A stretch of 64,000 nucleotides of DNA from Alectoria sarmentosa (Eukaryota > Ascomycota > Lecanoromycetes > Lecanorales > Parmeliaceae), in contig WOGZ01000046.1 of assembly GCA_009733775.1 (NCBI GenBank), forward strand, positions 1 to 64,000, written 5' to 3'. Below the pieces are notes generated by a model. It was not told the DNA's origin. It searched no databases and worked only from the letters and a program-made list of their open reading frames with translations. The position numbers and the translations under genes were made by a program. Of the stretch, positions 36,189 through 48,340 are shown piece by piece. Positions within the stretch are counted from its first letter, which is position 1; each line of letters starts with the position of its first letter.

Positions 36189-37504
36189 CTAGTCGCCTGT
36201 GAGGTCGATAGTCTCTATTGGACCGAAATTTCGAGAACGTTTTCTGGAGCCTGCGTTTTCTGTGTCTTCAAGTTCGCGCTTTACAGTTGCCCTTGAGCTT
36301 GAGCCTGAGCTTTCGGCTTTGACATTTCCGGCACCACCTTCGAGAAGTGCTAGTTGAGCCTGTTGTACATTAATTTGGTTGGTGATGGATGTTTTCAGGA
36401 GGGTCAACGGACTCGCAAGTCTCGCACTTTCTGTTCCCGGTTTGTCACAGCACTGTTTGGCGTGGCAATCTCGGGCTCGGGAGAGGGTGTTCGAGGGATA
36501 CAGCCCAGCGTCTGGAGAGTATCTAGCCAAAAGGTGAGGTCAGGATGTACGGAGCGCTCTCGGTCTCGCACTTACGCCTCGATCTGTAGAAAATGTTGAA
36601 AATCAGGGGTTGACCATGTTCGCCATATATCGGTCCTGTTCATGATTTCCGAGTCAGTATTTCCTTCAAGACAGGGTTCGGTATGTCTTCAGAGTATGAA
36701 CTCTCGAGACGTGTCTCAAGGCTCAAGGATTAGGCCGGAATAGGTAAGTAGGACTCGGAATACACGTACGGTGGTCGTACTGAGTTGGAGGCGGCTCGCT
36801 CCCAGGGAGTTCATTGATAACGCTGGTATGGCAGTGTCAGCTCCTCCAAAATGCTATAAATCCGTGCCATGCCTTACCGAACAGTATTTGCAATAGCCTT
36901 GCCTTTCAAAATTTTCTCCGTCACTTCTGTAACCGGCTTCTGTATCCCTTTGGTCGCTCGAATCGGCGTCGATCGCAGGATACGATGGACTCGTGTAACC
37001 TTTACCTGAATCCTTCCAAGGTTCTGTACATCAGACAAGGAGTTGTGAAAATCAATGGTGTCCTCTGTAGACGCAATTAGAGGCAGGAAGTTGATGAGCG
37101 AAGCAGTCAATCTTACTCATATTCAAGGCACCGAAGCTCGTAGCACCCAGCTTCCATTGCTGCGTCTCTTGACAGAAGTTCGATACCTGTGAGAAGGTGT
37201 GTTCCGCGGGCTTTCCTTTGCTCCACTCATGGACGATGGTCGCTTTTGTAAGGTCTGTGTACCAACCACGCTTTTGGCCATCGTAAAAGATTACGATGTG
37301 GACAGCATCATCATATTCCAGGGTAGATAAGTCGAAAATCTTGTGCACGCTGACTTTGACCTTAAAGGTAGCTCCAGTGACTGCTTCGATATATCGCTGG
37401 CGTGTGCAGGGTTCGTTGCTAGGATCGTCGTCGGGGTCATGGTGAAGTATAAGTGGCCCACTTTGGGTGATGACCTCGAGAGTGAGACCTCGAAATGGAT
37501 GCAT
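36189..37504 (-). CDS. DUF7918-like fungal protein, probably nuclear
   Basis: Five exons: 37117-37504, 36878-37064, 36766-36822, 36576-36635 and 36189-36522. Introns are 52, 55, 130 and 53 nt, and all phases are consistent, giving 341 aa. It starts MHPFRGLTLEVITQ. The N-terminal half has the pattern of fungal DUF7918 proteins: RYIEAVTGATFKVKVSV, VHIVIFYDGQKRGWY, WKLGATSFGALN, and LGRIQVKVTRVHRI followed by VTEKILKGKAIANTV. The C-terminus is basic and Ser-rich (VKRELEDTENAGSRKRSRN) and ends ETIDLTGD, as many nuclear fungal proteins do. Another frame in the last exon (LQTLGCIPRTPSPEPE) also looks protein-like, so alternative splicing or a slightly different acceptor is possible. The function is unknown. 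Confidence 0.75.
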
Positions 37505-38254
37505 TTTGTAGTGACTGTACGAATTTGAAGGAAGCTTTTTTGCAATTGGTGGCGAATGAAGGAAGAGAAAGAAGAGAAAGAAGAAAAAGGAGAGAGGGAA
37601 GGAAAGATAAACAAGAAGCCTCGTGCTCTGTACCACACAAGCAAAAAAATAGACTTTCTTAGCGCGACTTTGTTGGCTCGCATGGGCACGTGACTCGGCA
37701 AGTGTAGAATGCTCGTCCTTCTTCCCTCTTCCCTCTCCCTCTCCCTCTCCCTGTCATGGCACCAATGGGACACGGACATGGGCAACATTTCTTGGATTTC
37801 AAGGAAAGGTCACTTGGGGAAAAACGTCTTTTGGTAAATTGCCCCCACGACGACTTGAGATTGAGCATCTCGTTCTAATCTTACACTTTGGAATGGAAGC
37901 AAGGAAGAAAGGAAAAAAGGAAGAAAGAAAGGAAGGAAGGAGAAGGGCCATCAAATTCCGCATATTCAATTTCGACTACCCATTTGAGACCACCATCCAG
38001 CATATTGACAAGCATCCTCGTATGCACATACTTCTCTGCCCCTTCTCTATATACTGCTGTCTCCGCCAATGCATAGTTCCATTTCTTACCCCTTTTTGGA
38101 CGAGACGAGACACAAAGCAAAACTTTTGGGTTGGTAGCCTGTTATCTACCATGATTTTTTCCCTTCCTTCCTGTCGACTCCACAAAACATCGACTGATAT
38201 TCTGTTCTGACACCACTAAACTCCCCAACGCCTTCCAATCAACACCATATGTAC
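37505..38254. other. Spacer between TSC2 3' end and the DUF7918-like gene
   Basis: Contains the promoter of the minus-strand DUF7918-like gene, a CCCTCT repeat (about 37722-37752) and a GGAA-type purine tract (about 37895-37942). No gene is seen. Confidence 0.5.
37722..37752. repeat. (CCCTCT)n tract
   Basis: Five or so hexamer units, in the promoter region of the minus-strand gene starting at 37504. Confidence 0.85.
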
Positions 38255-41200
38255 TTACGTCCACCTCGTAAAGTCCAAGCTCATGTGAAAATAATTTGGC
38301 TCCGCTATTCCCCCCACTGAAACAACGCCCGTATAGCTATCGCCGTCGTGTATGGGAGGGGGACCTGGACCCAGCGGGTATGCCACATTGGCGGATACAT
38401 TAGTGTTCGCATATTCCTTCCTAAGTCTGATGATCTCTTTGAGCCGCACCCGCCAGCTTGAATAGTATTCGCCATGGCCAAGTACGACGGACCAAATCTG
38501 GCAGAACAGAGACGCGTTCAAGACCAAGTGACGTACGAAAGTGGGTAGAGCCTCAGCCGAGACGACTTTCGGGCTGGCGGCTGGAGAGAGCTGTGGAAAT
38601 TTCGAGGAGCATATAGTTTGCACTGTGTAGTGACCATAGAGTTCTGTAATTGAAGACTCCGGCTCGTCTTCTTTCGTTACTTTTCTGTGCAACAATCTCG
38701 CTGTTGCCAAACTGTCATCACCAGAATTCGCCTCAGGGGTGACTACGACGTTCACAAAATTCATCTCCGAAGGGAAGGTATTGAAATTGAATGTTCGACC
38801 CGAATTGTTGTAAATAATCTTCACGCGATCATTCCCAATATGCGCCTTCTTCTTCACGCCTTGAGGGTCGTTCTCGGGATCTGTCGGCATCATCGTGGAG
38901 ACATGAAAGACGATTTCGGTGACTCTATCACGCCAAGCATAGGTGTCGGTGCCGTCGATGTTGGATACGCGATCCAGCCCTTGGGTATTGAACTTGGCAT
39001 CCTGGAGCTTGACTTTAGTTCCAAGTCCCGACAAGAAAGCCTCGTAGGCATCCGTTCCTCGTGAATTTGACAGAATCTCTGCTTCGGAAGATTGTCCTTC
39101 GCCAATGTAGATGACGCCTGCTTTATGGCCATCCACCGTATCAGTCCGATCAAAGTTCCTCAGCGCTCGCTGTATAATGTCGTTGTCCGGTAGAACGATT
39201 GGCTGCAGGGGTATAGGTAGCGGTGCAATTGTCGAAGATATCTGTAGGAACATGTGATTCGGATATACATCGGGAAGCCCATGGGACTGGGAACTTGCAT
39301 CGCTCCTGCGCCCTTTGGCGTGATGCTCAGGCATCTTCGCGGTATTGTGATAGTAAGAAGCGTGCGTTGTGCCCGATGCTTGCCTCTTAGTAAATTGGCC
39401 ACTGTTACTGCTTGCCAAAATCTCCAATGTGAGGATACTGATGCCATCTAACCACGTCTTTCTTATTGGAGTTTCGTCTGGGTCAACAAAGCGTTCGTCT
39501 GGCTGTGTTTCCCCTAGATCTGAGAATACAGTGCGATGCATCATGTCAAGTATTACTTGGCTTTGCTCTTCCACCATCGGATTTCCTGCATTGTCTTTGC
39601 ATGCAAGTCCCTTCGATATCCAGCCCACGTGCCGCGCTCGCCGACTTACTTCGATCGTCAAGAACCAAGAGGTGATGACATGGTATGCCAGAGCGGAGAC
39701 GTATTCGGAGAGACTCGTCTGCGCATCGGAGGCTTGAATCTGTTCGCCAGTCTGAGCAACTTCGCTTGAAGTACCACTTTGACGGCTCGGCTGGAGGCTG
39801 GATCGTGTTCCAGCGTTGCCGATCTGTCCCTCGCGCTGGTCCCTCGCGTAATCCAAGTAGCGTATACAAATTCCGAAAACGGTCATGTAAAAGCCTCCGT
39901 CCTCCGCATTGGCACCTGAGTGGGCGTCGGGTACCTTTGCGGTGGCGGTAGAGCAGGCATCCGGCAGTCCAGAAAGGCCGCTTAAGAATTCGAGAATATC
40001 TATTGATAAATCGGATTGAGTGATCTTCTGTTGCATTTTCTGGATAATGTTAAACATCCATTTGTCAATGACAGAGGGAATCTCATGGCAGCACAAAGCC
40101 AGGGCATGGATACAACACTTTCCAGCGCCATCCCACCTGTCAAGGCCGTTTGCAAAAGCTCGCACGGTGCTTTCCAATTCACGCCGACCAAAGTATTCAT
40201 TATAGGGTAAGAGCATCGTCAGGGCATGATACAAGCAAAGAACAATGTCACGCGGTTTTATACCTGTCTCTGGAGGTGGTGCGATAAAAGGTTTGTTGCC
40301 CGTCCTCTCAACCTGGGCAACCACAAGGTTGAGCATAGTCTGAAGTTGCTTGACATGACGTGCGAAAAGAGAGCGATTACTCAGTTGAGAGGGCAAGTGG
40401 ACCAGAATGTAGCTGTAGACCTCCCAGTCGCTGTCTTCTTCTAGGATGTCAATCACGACATCGAGCCAAGAACTGAGGTCCAAGACATTGGGATTTTCCT
40501 TACTTGATACTTTTGAATAAACGACCTGACTTGGCCCGTGGTGTGGATCTTCTGGAAGGCCCCTAGATGGTCCATTGTACATCCACAAAGGAGGAGTGAG
40601 CTGCAGGCAACGCTCCCTAAAATTGGCAGACCTTGTGGTTGATCTCGACCGTACAGTTATGAAGCTATCCACAACGCTGGACCGACCAGTGCGCATTGCA
40701 TGGGGTTGTTCGTACGTCGACGTTCGGTTCGACTGTGTGGGTATGGAATCCTGTGATACGGACGTTGCCTCTGTCCTGCAAAGGATTGATGCTAGACCCA
40801 GACTATCAGGAAACGATACAATCTCGATTGCTTCCTTTACATCGCACCTCAACCGCGTAAGTAATTTGACAACACTCAGCCTCACGGTAGTCGGATTTGA
40901 AGGTGCGACGAACGACAAAAGGATTTGATATAATCTCCTTGTTTTGAAAGAGGATTGCGGTATGGATCTAAGAAACATCATAATGAGGCAGTCTACGGTA
41001 CGGTCAAGTTTTTGAACAGGTACCGTAGGGTCTGACGAAGAAATCTTCAACGCCCTTTCAATTACTTCGAGTAGAGATTGGAAGGTATGGTTCTCGATGT
41101 CGGGACCGCACTGCGCTGCAACCTCGGCCACGGAGGTGATTATTGAGATTGGAAGGTTTGTGTCGCTAATCAGCATTTGGCAGGCATCACGGAGACAATG

Positions 41201-43114
41201 CTCATACATGGCTTTTTTCTTGGTGTCGATCTTCAGTGTTGGAAAAAGTTGTTCGAATATTCGGAGGACCAGACAACTTGCCTCTTCGGACTGAGAGGCA
41301 TCCCCCAAAACCCTACTGAACACCATCCGAAGATGAGACATACAATTGTCGTTCCCCGGATTCATTAGGCCCTGAGTTTGCATGGTCTTGATAGCGTCTT
41401 TCCAGACAGATTGCACACGCAACGCCATGTGAACAAGAACATTAGTAACAACCGCCAGCTTTCGTTGATCCAAGGACTCCCATTCTGTTTGCAGAAGAGA
41501 CATGATACGATCTGCTATAAGTTGTATTTCTTTGGACATCTTGCCAGTCCTCTCGTATCTCAAAGTTCGATCGCTTAATACCAACTCGTGGAGAGGCGAG
41601 GAGGAGCTGACGTCCACACGTTTCGTAAGCGTTAGTGGGGCTCCGACAATCTCCTCAAGTTTCTCCGCCAGAATATTCCAGTCTTCTCGGCCAAGGGCAT
41701 CGGCAACATGATCGTTAGAAATAAGTGATCTGATGGTTTTCAAGGTGTCAATATCAAGCTGCGCATCCAGAGTATATACACTCTTGAGTCCTCGTGTGAG
41801 CGACTGGAGATCGTTGGTGAATACATCCCCTAGACTACTGTCCTTGACGCCGTATCTAATTATGGATAATGCCCCACGAACAACTATTGTCTTCGTACTG
41901 CTATCTTTTGGCGGATCGATCAACACTTTTAACAGTACGGTTTTCGTAGCGGCTTGATGATTCGACTTCAGAAGCTTGGAAAGACAGCCCTTAAGCTCTT
42001 TCTCAAACTTGTTCTCTCGTATACCGTATATGTTGCAAAGTACGCGGACACAGGGCTCTAAAGCTGATGCTGGAAGCTGCCCATTAGCTATGACGGCTCG
42101 AAATATTTTGAGAGTAGCCAGAATGTCTTTGCGTGATCTGGCTGCCAGGGCAATTGATGTGACTCGCTCGATCAGAGAATCCAAATGGTCGTCGGAGAAC
42201 ACCTCTGGATGGTGTTTAAGGATATCGGCAATCAGGTAAAATGCGCCTATCAGACTTGTCTCCTCACCGAGTGTTGAATGCTTCAAGCCGTCCTTACTGG
42301 AAGAATCTCTGCCAGAGTCATCATCACTCCGCCCGATGCCGCTTGCAAGCTTTGGGAGCATTCTATTCGGCTCAGCTTTTGTTAACCCGTTTCCGGCACG
42401 AGCTTCCCTCACACGTTCCGCGGCCAAAAACCATCCTTTCAGCGAATGATTGAGAAATAGAATAAGCTTAGCCTCGAAAGGGTGGAGCTCTTGACCCATT
42501 TTGGTCAGTCGTTCCAAGGCCGATATCTGTAGACTCGCCTGGGATGGATCCACCGGTGTGACTATCATAGAATAGAATCTCTCTCTCTCCTTCAAGATCC
42601 CTGAATGAGATACGGAAGCTTTCAAAAGGGCAAAGCCAGCTTTGCGGGCTTCGAGAGGAGCTGTCTCGGTGGTCAAGTCTTCTGCGACGGTCCATATATC
42701 TAAGAGGGTATCGGCGGAGTACAGCTCGATCTCTTTGGAAATCTCATAAGCTGCCGCTATTCTCTTCTCGGCAGGCAGCGTCGGGTCGAGTTCATGTAAG
42801 CATCTGGCTTTGAAAACGTCCTCGGTATTGACGTATTTATTCTGCTTAGTGCTTAATGGGCTTCTCTGGGTTGTGTTAGGACTACCGCTGCGGCCGGTGC
42901 CCCTGCTTTGTGCCCTTGCCGCCGGGCTTGGACTTCCAGGTCCAATGGTTAGGGATTTAATTCTTTCATTCAGCGAAGGAGAAGAGCCATTGTTCTGGCC
43001 CCTGTCAGCACTTTCTGGGCTCATGGACGCAGTAGGTCTTGGTTGTGGATGTTCGAGAGCAAGGACAGTGGTGACAGTGCCAGGCCCGGACAGCTTCCCT
43101 AGAGCTTTCTTCAT
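38255..43114 (-). CDS. TSC2: Tuberin, Rheb GTPase-activating protein (Tsc2)
   Basis: GAP for the small GTPase Rheb and therefore a negative regulator of TORC1 and amino-acid uptake in fungi; it works with Tsc1. Intronless, 1619 codons counted from the first ATG at 43114, which follows an open but ATG-less stretch to 43213. The N-terminus is Ser-rich (SLNERIKSLTIGPGSP). It is followed by a long alpha-helical solenoid (tuberin N-terminal domain) and a C-terminal Rap-GAP domain from about residue 1330 (YIGEGQSSEAEIL). The catalytic 'asparagine thumb' is visible in HIGNDRVKIIYNN, with N1428, so the GAP activity looks intact. A small upstream exon cannot be excluded. It is divergent from CSE1. Confidence 0.93.
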   Translation of the reverse strand: MKKALGKLSGPGTVTTVLALEHPQPRPTASMSPESADRGQNNGSSPSLNERIKSLTIGPGSPSPAARAQSRGTGRSGSPNTTQRSPLSTKQNKYVNTEDVFKARCLHELDPTLPAEKRIAAAYEISKEIELYSADTLLDIWTVAEDLTTETAPLEARKAGFALLKASVSHSGILKERERFYSMIVTPVDPSQASLQISALERLTKMGQELHPFEAKLILFLNHSLKGWFLAAERVREARAGNGLTKAEPNRMLPKLASGIGRSDDDSGRDSSSKDGLKHSTLGEETSLIGAFYLIADILKHHPEVFSDDHLDSLIERVTSIALAARSRKDILATLKIFRAVIANGQLPASALEPCVRVLCNIYGIRENKFEKELKGCLSKLLKSNHQAATKTVLLKVLIDPPKDSSTKTIVVRGALSIIRYGVKDSSLGDVFTNDLQSLTRGLKSVYTLDAQLDIDTLKTIRSLISNDHVADALGREDWNILAEKLEEIVGAPLTLTKRVDVSSSSPLHELVLSDRTLRYERTGKMSKEIQLIADRIMSLLQTEWESLDQRKLAVVTNVLVHMALRVQSVWKDAIKTMQTQGLMNPGNDNCMSHLRMVFSRVLGDASQSEEASCLVLRIFEQLFPTLKIDTKKKAMYEHCLRDACQMLISDTNLPISIITSVAEVAAQCGPDIENHTFQSLLEVIERALKISSSDPTVPVQKLDRTVDCLIMMFLRSIPQSSFKTRRLYQILLSFVAPSNPTTVRLSVVKLLTRLRCDVKEAIEIVSFPDSLGLASILCRTEATSVSQDSIPTQSNRTSTYEQPHAMRTGRSSVVDSFITVRSRSTTRSANFRERCLQLTPPLWMYNGPSRGLPEDPHHGPSQVVYSKVSSKENPNVLDLSSWLDVVIDILEEDSDWEVYSYILVHLPSQLSNRSLFARHVKQLQTMLNLVVAQVERTGNKPFIAPPPETGIKPRDIVLCLYHALTMLLPYNEYFGRRELESTVRAFANGLDRWDGAGKCCIHALALCCHEIPSVIDKWMFNIIQKMQQKITQSDLSIDILEFLSGLSGLPDACSTATAKVPDAHSGANAEDGGFYMTVFGICIRYLDYARDQREGQIGNAGTRSSLQPSRQSGTSSEVAQTGEQIQASDAQTSLSEYVSALAYHVITSWFLTIEVSRRARHVGWISKGLACKDNAGNPMVEEQSQVILDMMHRTVFSDLGETQPDERFVDPDETPIRKTWLDGISILTLEILASSNSGQFTKRQASGTTHASYYHNTAKMPEHHAKGRRSDASSQSHGLPDVYPNHMFLQISSTIAPLPIPLQPIVLPDNDIIQRALRNFDRTDTVDGHKAGVIYIGEGQSSEAEILSNSRGTDAYEAFLSGLGTKVKLQDAKFNTQGLDRVSNIDGTDTYAWRDRVTEIVFHVSTMMPTDPENDPQGVKKKAHIGNDRVKIIYNNSGRTFNFNTFPSEMNFVNVVVTPEANSGDDSLATARLLHRKVTKEDEPESSITELYGHYTVQTICSSKFPQLSPAASPKVVSAEALPTFVRHLVLNASLFCQIWSVVLGHGEYYSSWRVRLKEIIRLRKEYANTNVSANVAYPLGPGPPPIHDGDSYTGVVSVGGIAEPNYFHMSLDFTRWT

Positions 43115-43697
43115 TCTTAGCTGACATTCGATTTCAGAGACACGATATCCAAACACGAATAGAATGTTGGCGGTATTGGGTGAACAAGGGAGCTCGAGAG
43201 AGCCACAAGGCAAATTTGCAGTTGGTAGGCTGCTAAGTCAAACACGCAAATTCGGACACACAGGTCGGAAAGTTTTCTATGGACATAGTGACCTACCGCA
43301 AAACCATCTGGCTCAATATCAAACAATGTTAGCCTTCAAGCAAAACGGCGCAAGACACTGTATTCAATATCTAATCCTTCAGCATCGGCCAGTCTTATTT
43401 CGTTGCACAGTCTATGTCCATCTCCAAGTCCTCCCACCTTCTTACTCACGGCGATTCTCACCTATCAGCCAAGACTCCAATTACCTATGAGAATGAGAGG
43501 TCTGTCGTTGTTTCTCATGAGTGGGTATTTTGCTCTAGGCATCTCGGCACATTAGGTCTTTGCGCGTATCACGTTGATGGCGCTTATTTACGGTAAGCAT
43601 AAACTGCATTAGACGCAGCTTCCAGAAAAGTAATTGTTTGCTGCAACTGACTTCAGCTTTCTGGAAACCAGGTCCAACACACTGAAGCTGTTGGACC
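43115..43697. promoter_or_regulatory. Divergent promoter TSC2 / CSE1
   Basis: 583 bp between start codons. The stretch next to TSC2 is open in its frame and might be 5' coding sequence. No defined motifs are claimed. Confidence 0.45.
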
Positions 43698-46600
43698 ATG
43701 GCTCTGAATCTTCCGGGTCTTGCCCAAGTTCTAGAAGCAAGCTTGGATCCTACGCAAAACAAACAAGGTTCGATCCTGATCCCCCTCTGGTCGTTTGGTC
43801 AGGCTAATTCGCCCTGTAGCGGAGCTTGCTATCCTGCACGAAGAGAAGAAGCCGAACTTCTCTATTTCTTTGCTGCAAATCGTAGACACAGCAATCTACG
43901 GTCCTACCGCTCGCCTAGCCAGTGCTCTGTACTTCAAGAATTATATAAAGAGACATTGGACGGTGAGCACCTGGTTCAGTACTGCGGGTCTGGTAACTCG
44001 TTTGGCTTATGTGGGAACTAGGACGAGGACGGTAATCACAGACTGCCTCAGAATGAGGTCACGGCAATTAAGCGTGAGCTCATTGGGCTCATGATCTCAG
44101 TGCCCCCAAATATCCAGTATCAGTTGGGAGATGCGATTGGTGTCATAGCGGACAGTGACTTTTGGGAGAAATGGGATTCACTGGTGGATGTACGTCAATG
44201 GGCTGCTTGATCCGAGACCCGCGCAAAACTGAACTCATCCAGGATCTTGTATCCCGCTTAACGCCTAACAATCCTACGACCAACAATGGAGTTCTCCAGG
44301 TCGCCCATTCGATTTTCAAGAGATGGCAGCCTCTGTACCGGTCAGACCCTCTGTTCACCGAAATCAATCATGTCCTGGGCAAATTCGGGAATCCGTTTTT
44401 GAGTCTGGTTCAGGTGAGTCAATCTACATTCACCATAGGTACGCCCTGCAGGAGAATGGACTAAGGTTGAAGTTCTAGAGCACAGACGCACTCATCGATC
44501 AAAATCAATCAAATAGAGCAACGCTCTTGCAGCTATTCGCAACACTAAATCTCATTGTCAAGCTTTTCTACGATCTTTCCGTTCAGGACTTACCGCCAGT
44601 GTTTGAAGACAGCCTTCCCGCAGTGACCTCACTGCTTCACAAATATCTCACATACGAGAATGATTTGCTACAAACAGACGACGATAGCGAAGCTGGTCCT
44701 TTGGAGCACGTTAAGTCGGGTATCTTCGAGGTTTTGGAACTGTGGATCAAGAAGTACGAGGACGCTGTTGGCGTACATGTTGGACAATTCATATCGAGCT
44801 CCTGGAATCTCCTCACTACGGTGGGTACGCAAGCTAAATACGACATTTTGGTCAGCAAAGCGCTACAATTCCTGACTGCTGTAACGAGCAGTACCGAGCA
44901 CGCGCAGGCTTTCAATGACGACTCCACTTTGTCATCGGTCGTTGAGCGAGTGATTCTACCTAACCTAACATTGCGAGATTCGGACATGGAACTTTTCGAA
45001 GATGAACCAATCGAGTTCATCAGAAGAGACCTTGAAGGTTCTGATAGTGACACTCGACGACGGGCAGCGACGGATTTCCTCTGTCAATTGATGGCAAAGT
45101 TTGAGGGTATGGTCTCGACGGTTGTTCTTCAATACATTGACCATTACTTGTCCGACTATTCTAAGAACCCTGCTAGCAATTGGAAGGCGAAAGACACTGC
45201 CGTGTATCTGTATTCATCAACGGCTGCCAGAGGCACTATCACAGCAAGCCAAGGGGTCACAAGCGTCAACAACTTCGCGAACGTGATTGAATTCTTTCAA
45301 AACAACATTGCTGGGGATTTGGTTTCGGACACTGGTGTGGAGCCTATTCTCCAGGTTGACGCTATCAAATACCTTTACATGTTCAGGAGTCAGATCACGA
45401 CAGCACAATGGCAAGATGCCTTTCCTCTTGTCGTCAAGCACTTAGGTTCCTCGAATTATGTTGTGTACACTTATGCTGCGATTGCTTTGGAACGCACCAT
45501 GGCCCTCAGCAACGCCTCCAAACAACCAGTAATTGGCAGAGTAAGGGTCGAAAGTCTTTCAGCCCAGCTTTTGCGGCATTTGTTCGGCTTGATCGAGAAG
45601 GATCCTGAGCCTGAGAAGCTGCAAGAGAACGAATTCTTGATGCGATGTGTTATGCGAGTCCTTGTTGTCATCAGAGAGGCTGTCGTGCCTATAGTGGACG
45701 AGATCTTGGCACATTTTGTGAAGATTACGCAGATCAGTAGTCAAAACCCGAGCAACCCCAGGTTTTGTTACTACCTTTTTGAAGCTCTTGGGGCTTTCAT
45801 TCGGTCAGACTTCCTTGGAATATCCCAATGAACGCAATACTAATGACTCGTAGATTCGGCGCTCCTTCGCAACCCTACAAACTTGAAAATGGTCTGTACG
45901 TATCATTCATCGCTGTGATACAGGACGATGTGCAGGGTGGGCTTCGCTAGATGCGCAACCAAATTCGATGTGCTAATTTAGAACAGAATTCATACCATAT
46001 GTCTTTCAACTCTTCGCTGCTCTGCTCGAAGCCAGCCCATCTGGATCGTTATCAGACTATTACAAGAATCTGATATTTCCAATACTCACACCTGCGCTAT
46101 GGGCCCCAAAAGGCAATGTGCCAGCCCTCGTCCGTTTCTTATCCTCCATCATTTCGCGAGGCTCGTCCGTCATTGCGAAAAACAATCAGATAGAAACTGT
46201 ACTGGGCATATTCCAGAGCCTAGCATCTACGAAAACCAACGAAACCTACGGATTTGAGCTTCTAGAAAGCATTGTGGCCAACTTTCCTCCGTAAGATGGT
46301 CTCCGCCGCGTGAGACTATCGTCCAACTACTGACCACCTTCTCAGGTCAACGTTGGAGCAATACTATCCCTCCATACTGAATGTCCTCCTCAACAGACTA
46401 CAGAACACAAAGACAGAACCTTTTGCATCGAGGTTCGTTCGACTATACCATTTCATCTCCGCAAAGGACGACGAAGGCCTTGGAGCAGACTTCTTCATAA
46501 GCAAGCTAGATCAAGTGCAGGAAGGGTATACATTTATTGAACAGTACTCGTTGACTGTAGGTTCTTCGGCGCTGACTTGAACGACTTAGTCTCTTTGTTC

Positions 46601-47034
46601 CCCTCTACCTCAACATTATCCTTCCAGATACACAGAAACTTTTACGACCTCTCGATCGAAAGACGGCCGTCATCTCTTTCACGAAGACTTTGACGAATTC
46701 CGTCGCCTTCGCCGAGAAGTACAAGAAAGGCTGGGCGTACACTTGCGAGGCTTTGCTCAAACTGCTCGAGAATCCGCCCATACCGGCAGCTACCGAAGAC
46801 AGCATTGTGGAGCAAGATCCTGACGACATGAGCTTCGGTGTGGGTTTCACGCAGCTTACCACCATCAAGCGACCAGTGCGAGACCAGTGGCCGGAGATTA
46901 GGGACGTGAAGAGATGGGTGAGCGAGTACGTTGGAGCTTCGGATGCAAGGCAGAATGGCAAGATTACTTCGTATGCACAGGACCGACTAGCGGCGGACGT
47001 TGCTCCTGTATTTGCAGCATACATGCAACGATGA
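43698..47034 (+). CDS. CSE1: Importin-alpha re-exporter (exportin Cse1/CAS)
   Basis: Karyopherin-beta that carries importin-alpha back to the cytoplasm with Ran-GTP. Nine exons: 43698-43767, 43820-43962, 44022-44189, 44243-44413, 44479-45803, 45854-45936, 45987-46290, 46346-46525 and 46590-47034. The eight introns are 50-65 nt, giving 962 aa, the normal length. The ATG is in context ACCATGG. The importin-beta N-terminal domain with Ran-binding HEAT repeats reads SLLQIVDTAIYGPTARLASALYFKNYIKRHW. Further signatures are QYQLGDAIGVIADSDFW, LPPVFEDSL, NPRFCYYLFEALGAFIR, VQEFIPYVFQLFAALLE, and the terminal FGVGFTQL. All junctions were checked for frame. No missing part is seen. Confidence 0.97.
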
Positions 47035-47811
47035 GCAGGGTCGCAAGGGGTGGCGGTGCATAATGGAGGCAGGAGGAAGGATGTGATGTGCCTGTATGTT
47101 TCAAGGTGAATGTTGCATAGAAGGATGAAAAGCATTGGCCTTTACCACGGCCATTGCAGATAGATGACATACCCCTTGCTTGTCTCGAAGCGATCATATG
47201 AGTGAGTAGCAATGTTTGAATGGGGATGGTGATTGCATGCATTCTGGCGGTTGGGGATGCCTCAGTCTGAAATTTGGTAATAGCGTTGTGTTTGACTACT
47301 GTATGAGTGTATGCCCTTTCACCCACTGACCCTCGGACGTGACATTTTATGTGGAGCGCGTGTAGTAAAATGAGTCTAAGTAGTCGTAGCGCTCGCTTGC
47401 ACGAGTGCACTAAGGTAAGTATAATAATAACGGGTGAACGGGTAGTGGCACGTCTCAAATGTCAATACGTAAAGTAAGTACCTTAGGTAGCTTTCTCTTA
47501 AAGTAAAGTAGGTATCAGCTTGTTATGATTTATTCTTTACCTTGTTTGTTACTTGTTCTTTCAGGAACTTGACCATTCCAGTCCATGCCATACCATTGTT
47601 ACATTTATTAAAAGCGATACTTGAATTCGATTCATCTTTAACATCTTTCCCCCTTGTTTTTACTCACCAATCATTATGCTTGCCATCTTATCCCATAATC
47701 CCATAATCCTACTTTACAATCTCATAGACTTTACCATCAGGCTTCGACCACTCCCACCTGTCACATCCCACACCCCACCTCCCACCTCCCGCCTCCCACG
47801 TGCAGGTAGGG

Positions 47812-47855
47812 GTGGTGGGAGTGGTGGGAGTGGTGGGAGTGGTGGGAGTGGTGAT
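47812..47855. repeat. 9-bp minisatellite (GTGGTGGGA)n
   Basis: Four to five tandem copies in which the G-rich strand is the plus strand. It is preceded by CACCTCC repeats on the same strand (47770-47800), giving a local strand-asymmetric C-rich then G-rich pattern. Confidence 0.85.
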
Positions 47856-48255
47856 GGAAACTTTGAATTCTTCATCAACCACTTCCCGCCTTTGCCTTTG
47901 CCTTTGCGTGTGAAAGCCTGGTCAATCAATCTCTTGCATCCGGACCCCTACAATCTACCATCCCTTTTGATGTCCTTGATACCCTTGAATAAATAATACC
48001 TTGGCCTTGATTGATTCATTCTTCATCCTTCATCCTTCATCCAAGCTACAGTCATGTCACTGTAGCTCTTACTCCTGTGAGACGCCCCTTCAAGGGGCTC
48101 TATTTATTCTTTTGGCGCGCGGCATGGACCAGGACCTGCATACGGAGATTGAAAGGCACAAGGAGCCCGCGGCAGCCTCCACCATGGCAAAGTCACAGGG
48201 CATAAAGACTGCCTTTTCCCTCCACTTTTCCTCAGCATATCCCCCTCCCATCATA

Positions 48256-48303
<48 letters not shown>

Positions 48304-48340
48304 TCATCATCATCATTCATCATCATCATCCATCATCATG
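48256..48340. repeat. (CAT)n microsatellite
   Basis: About 16 perfect trinucleotide units, then interrupted copies (CATTCATCAT...), 190 bp upstream of the glycosidase start. Confidence 0.95.

Noticed and set aside
44637..45053. Long reverse-strand frame inside CSE1 exon 5
   Set aside because: Shadow of the coding strand; CSE1 is continuous and conserved across it.
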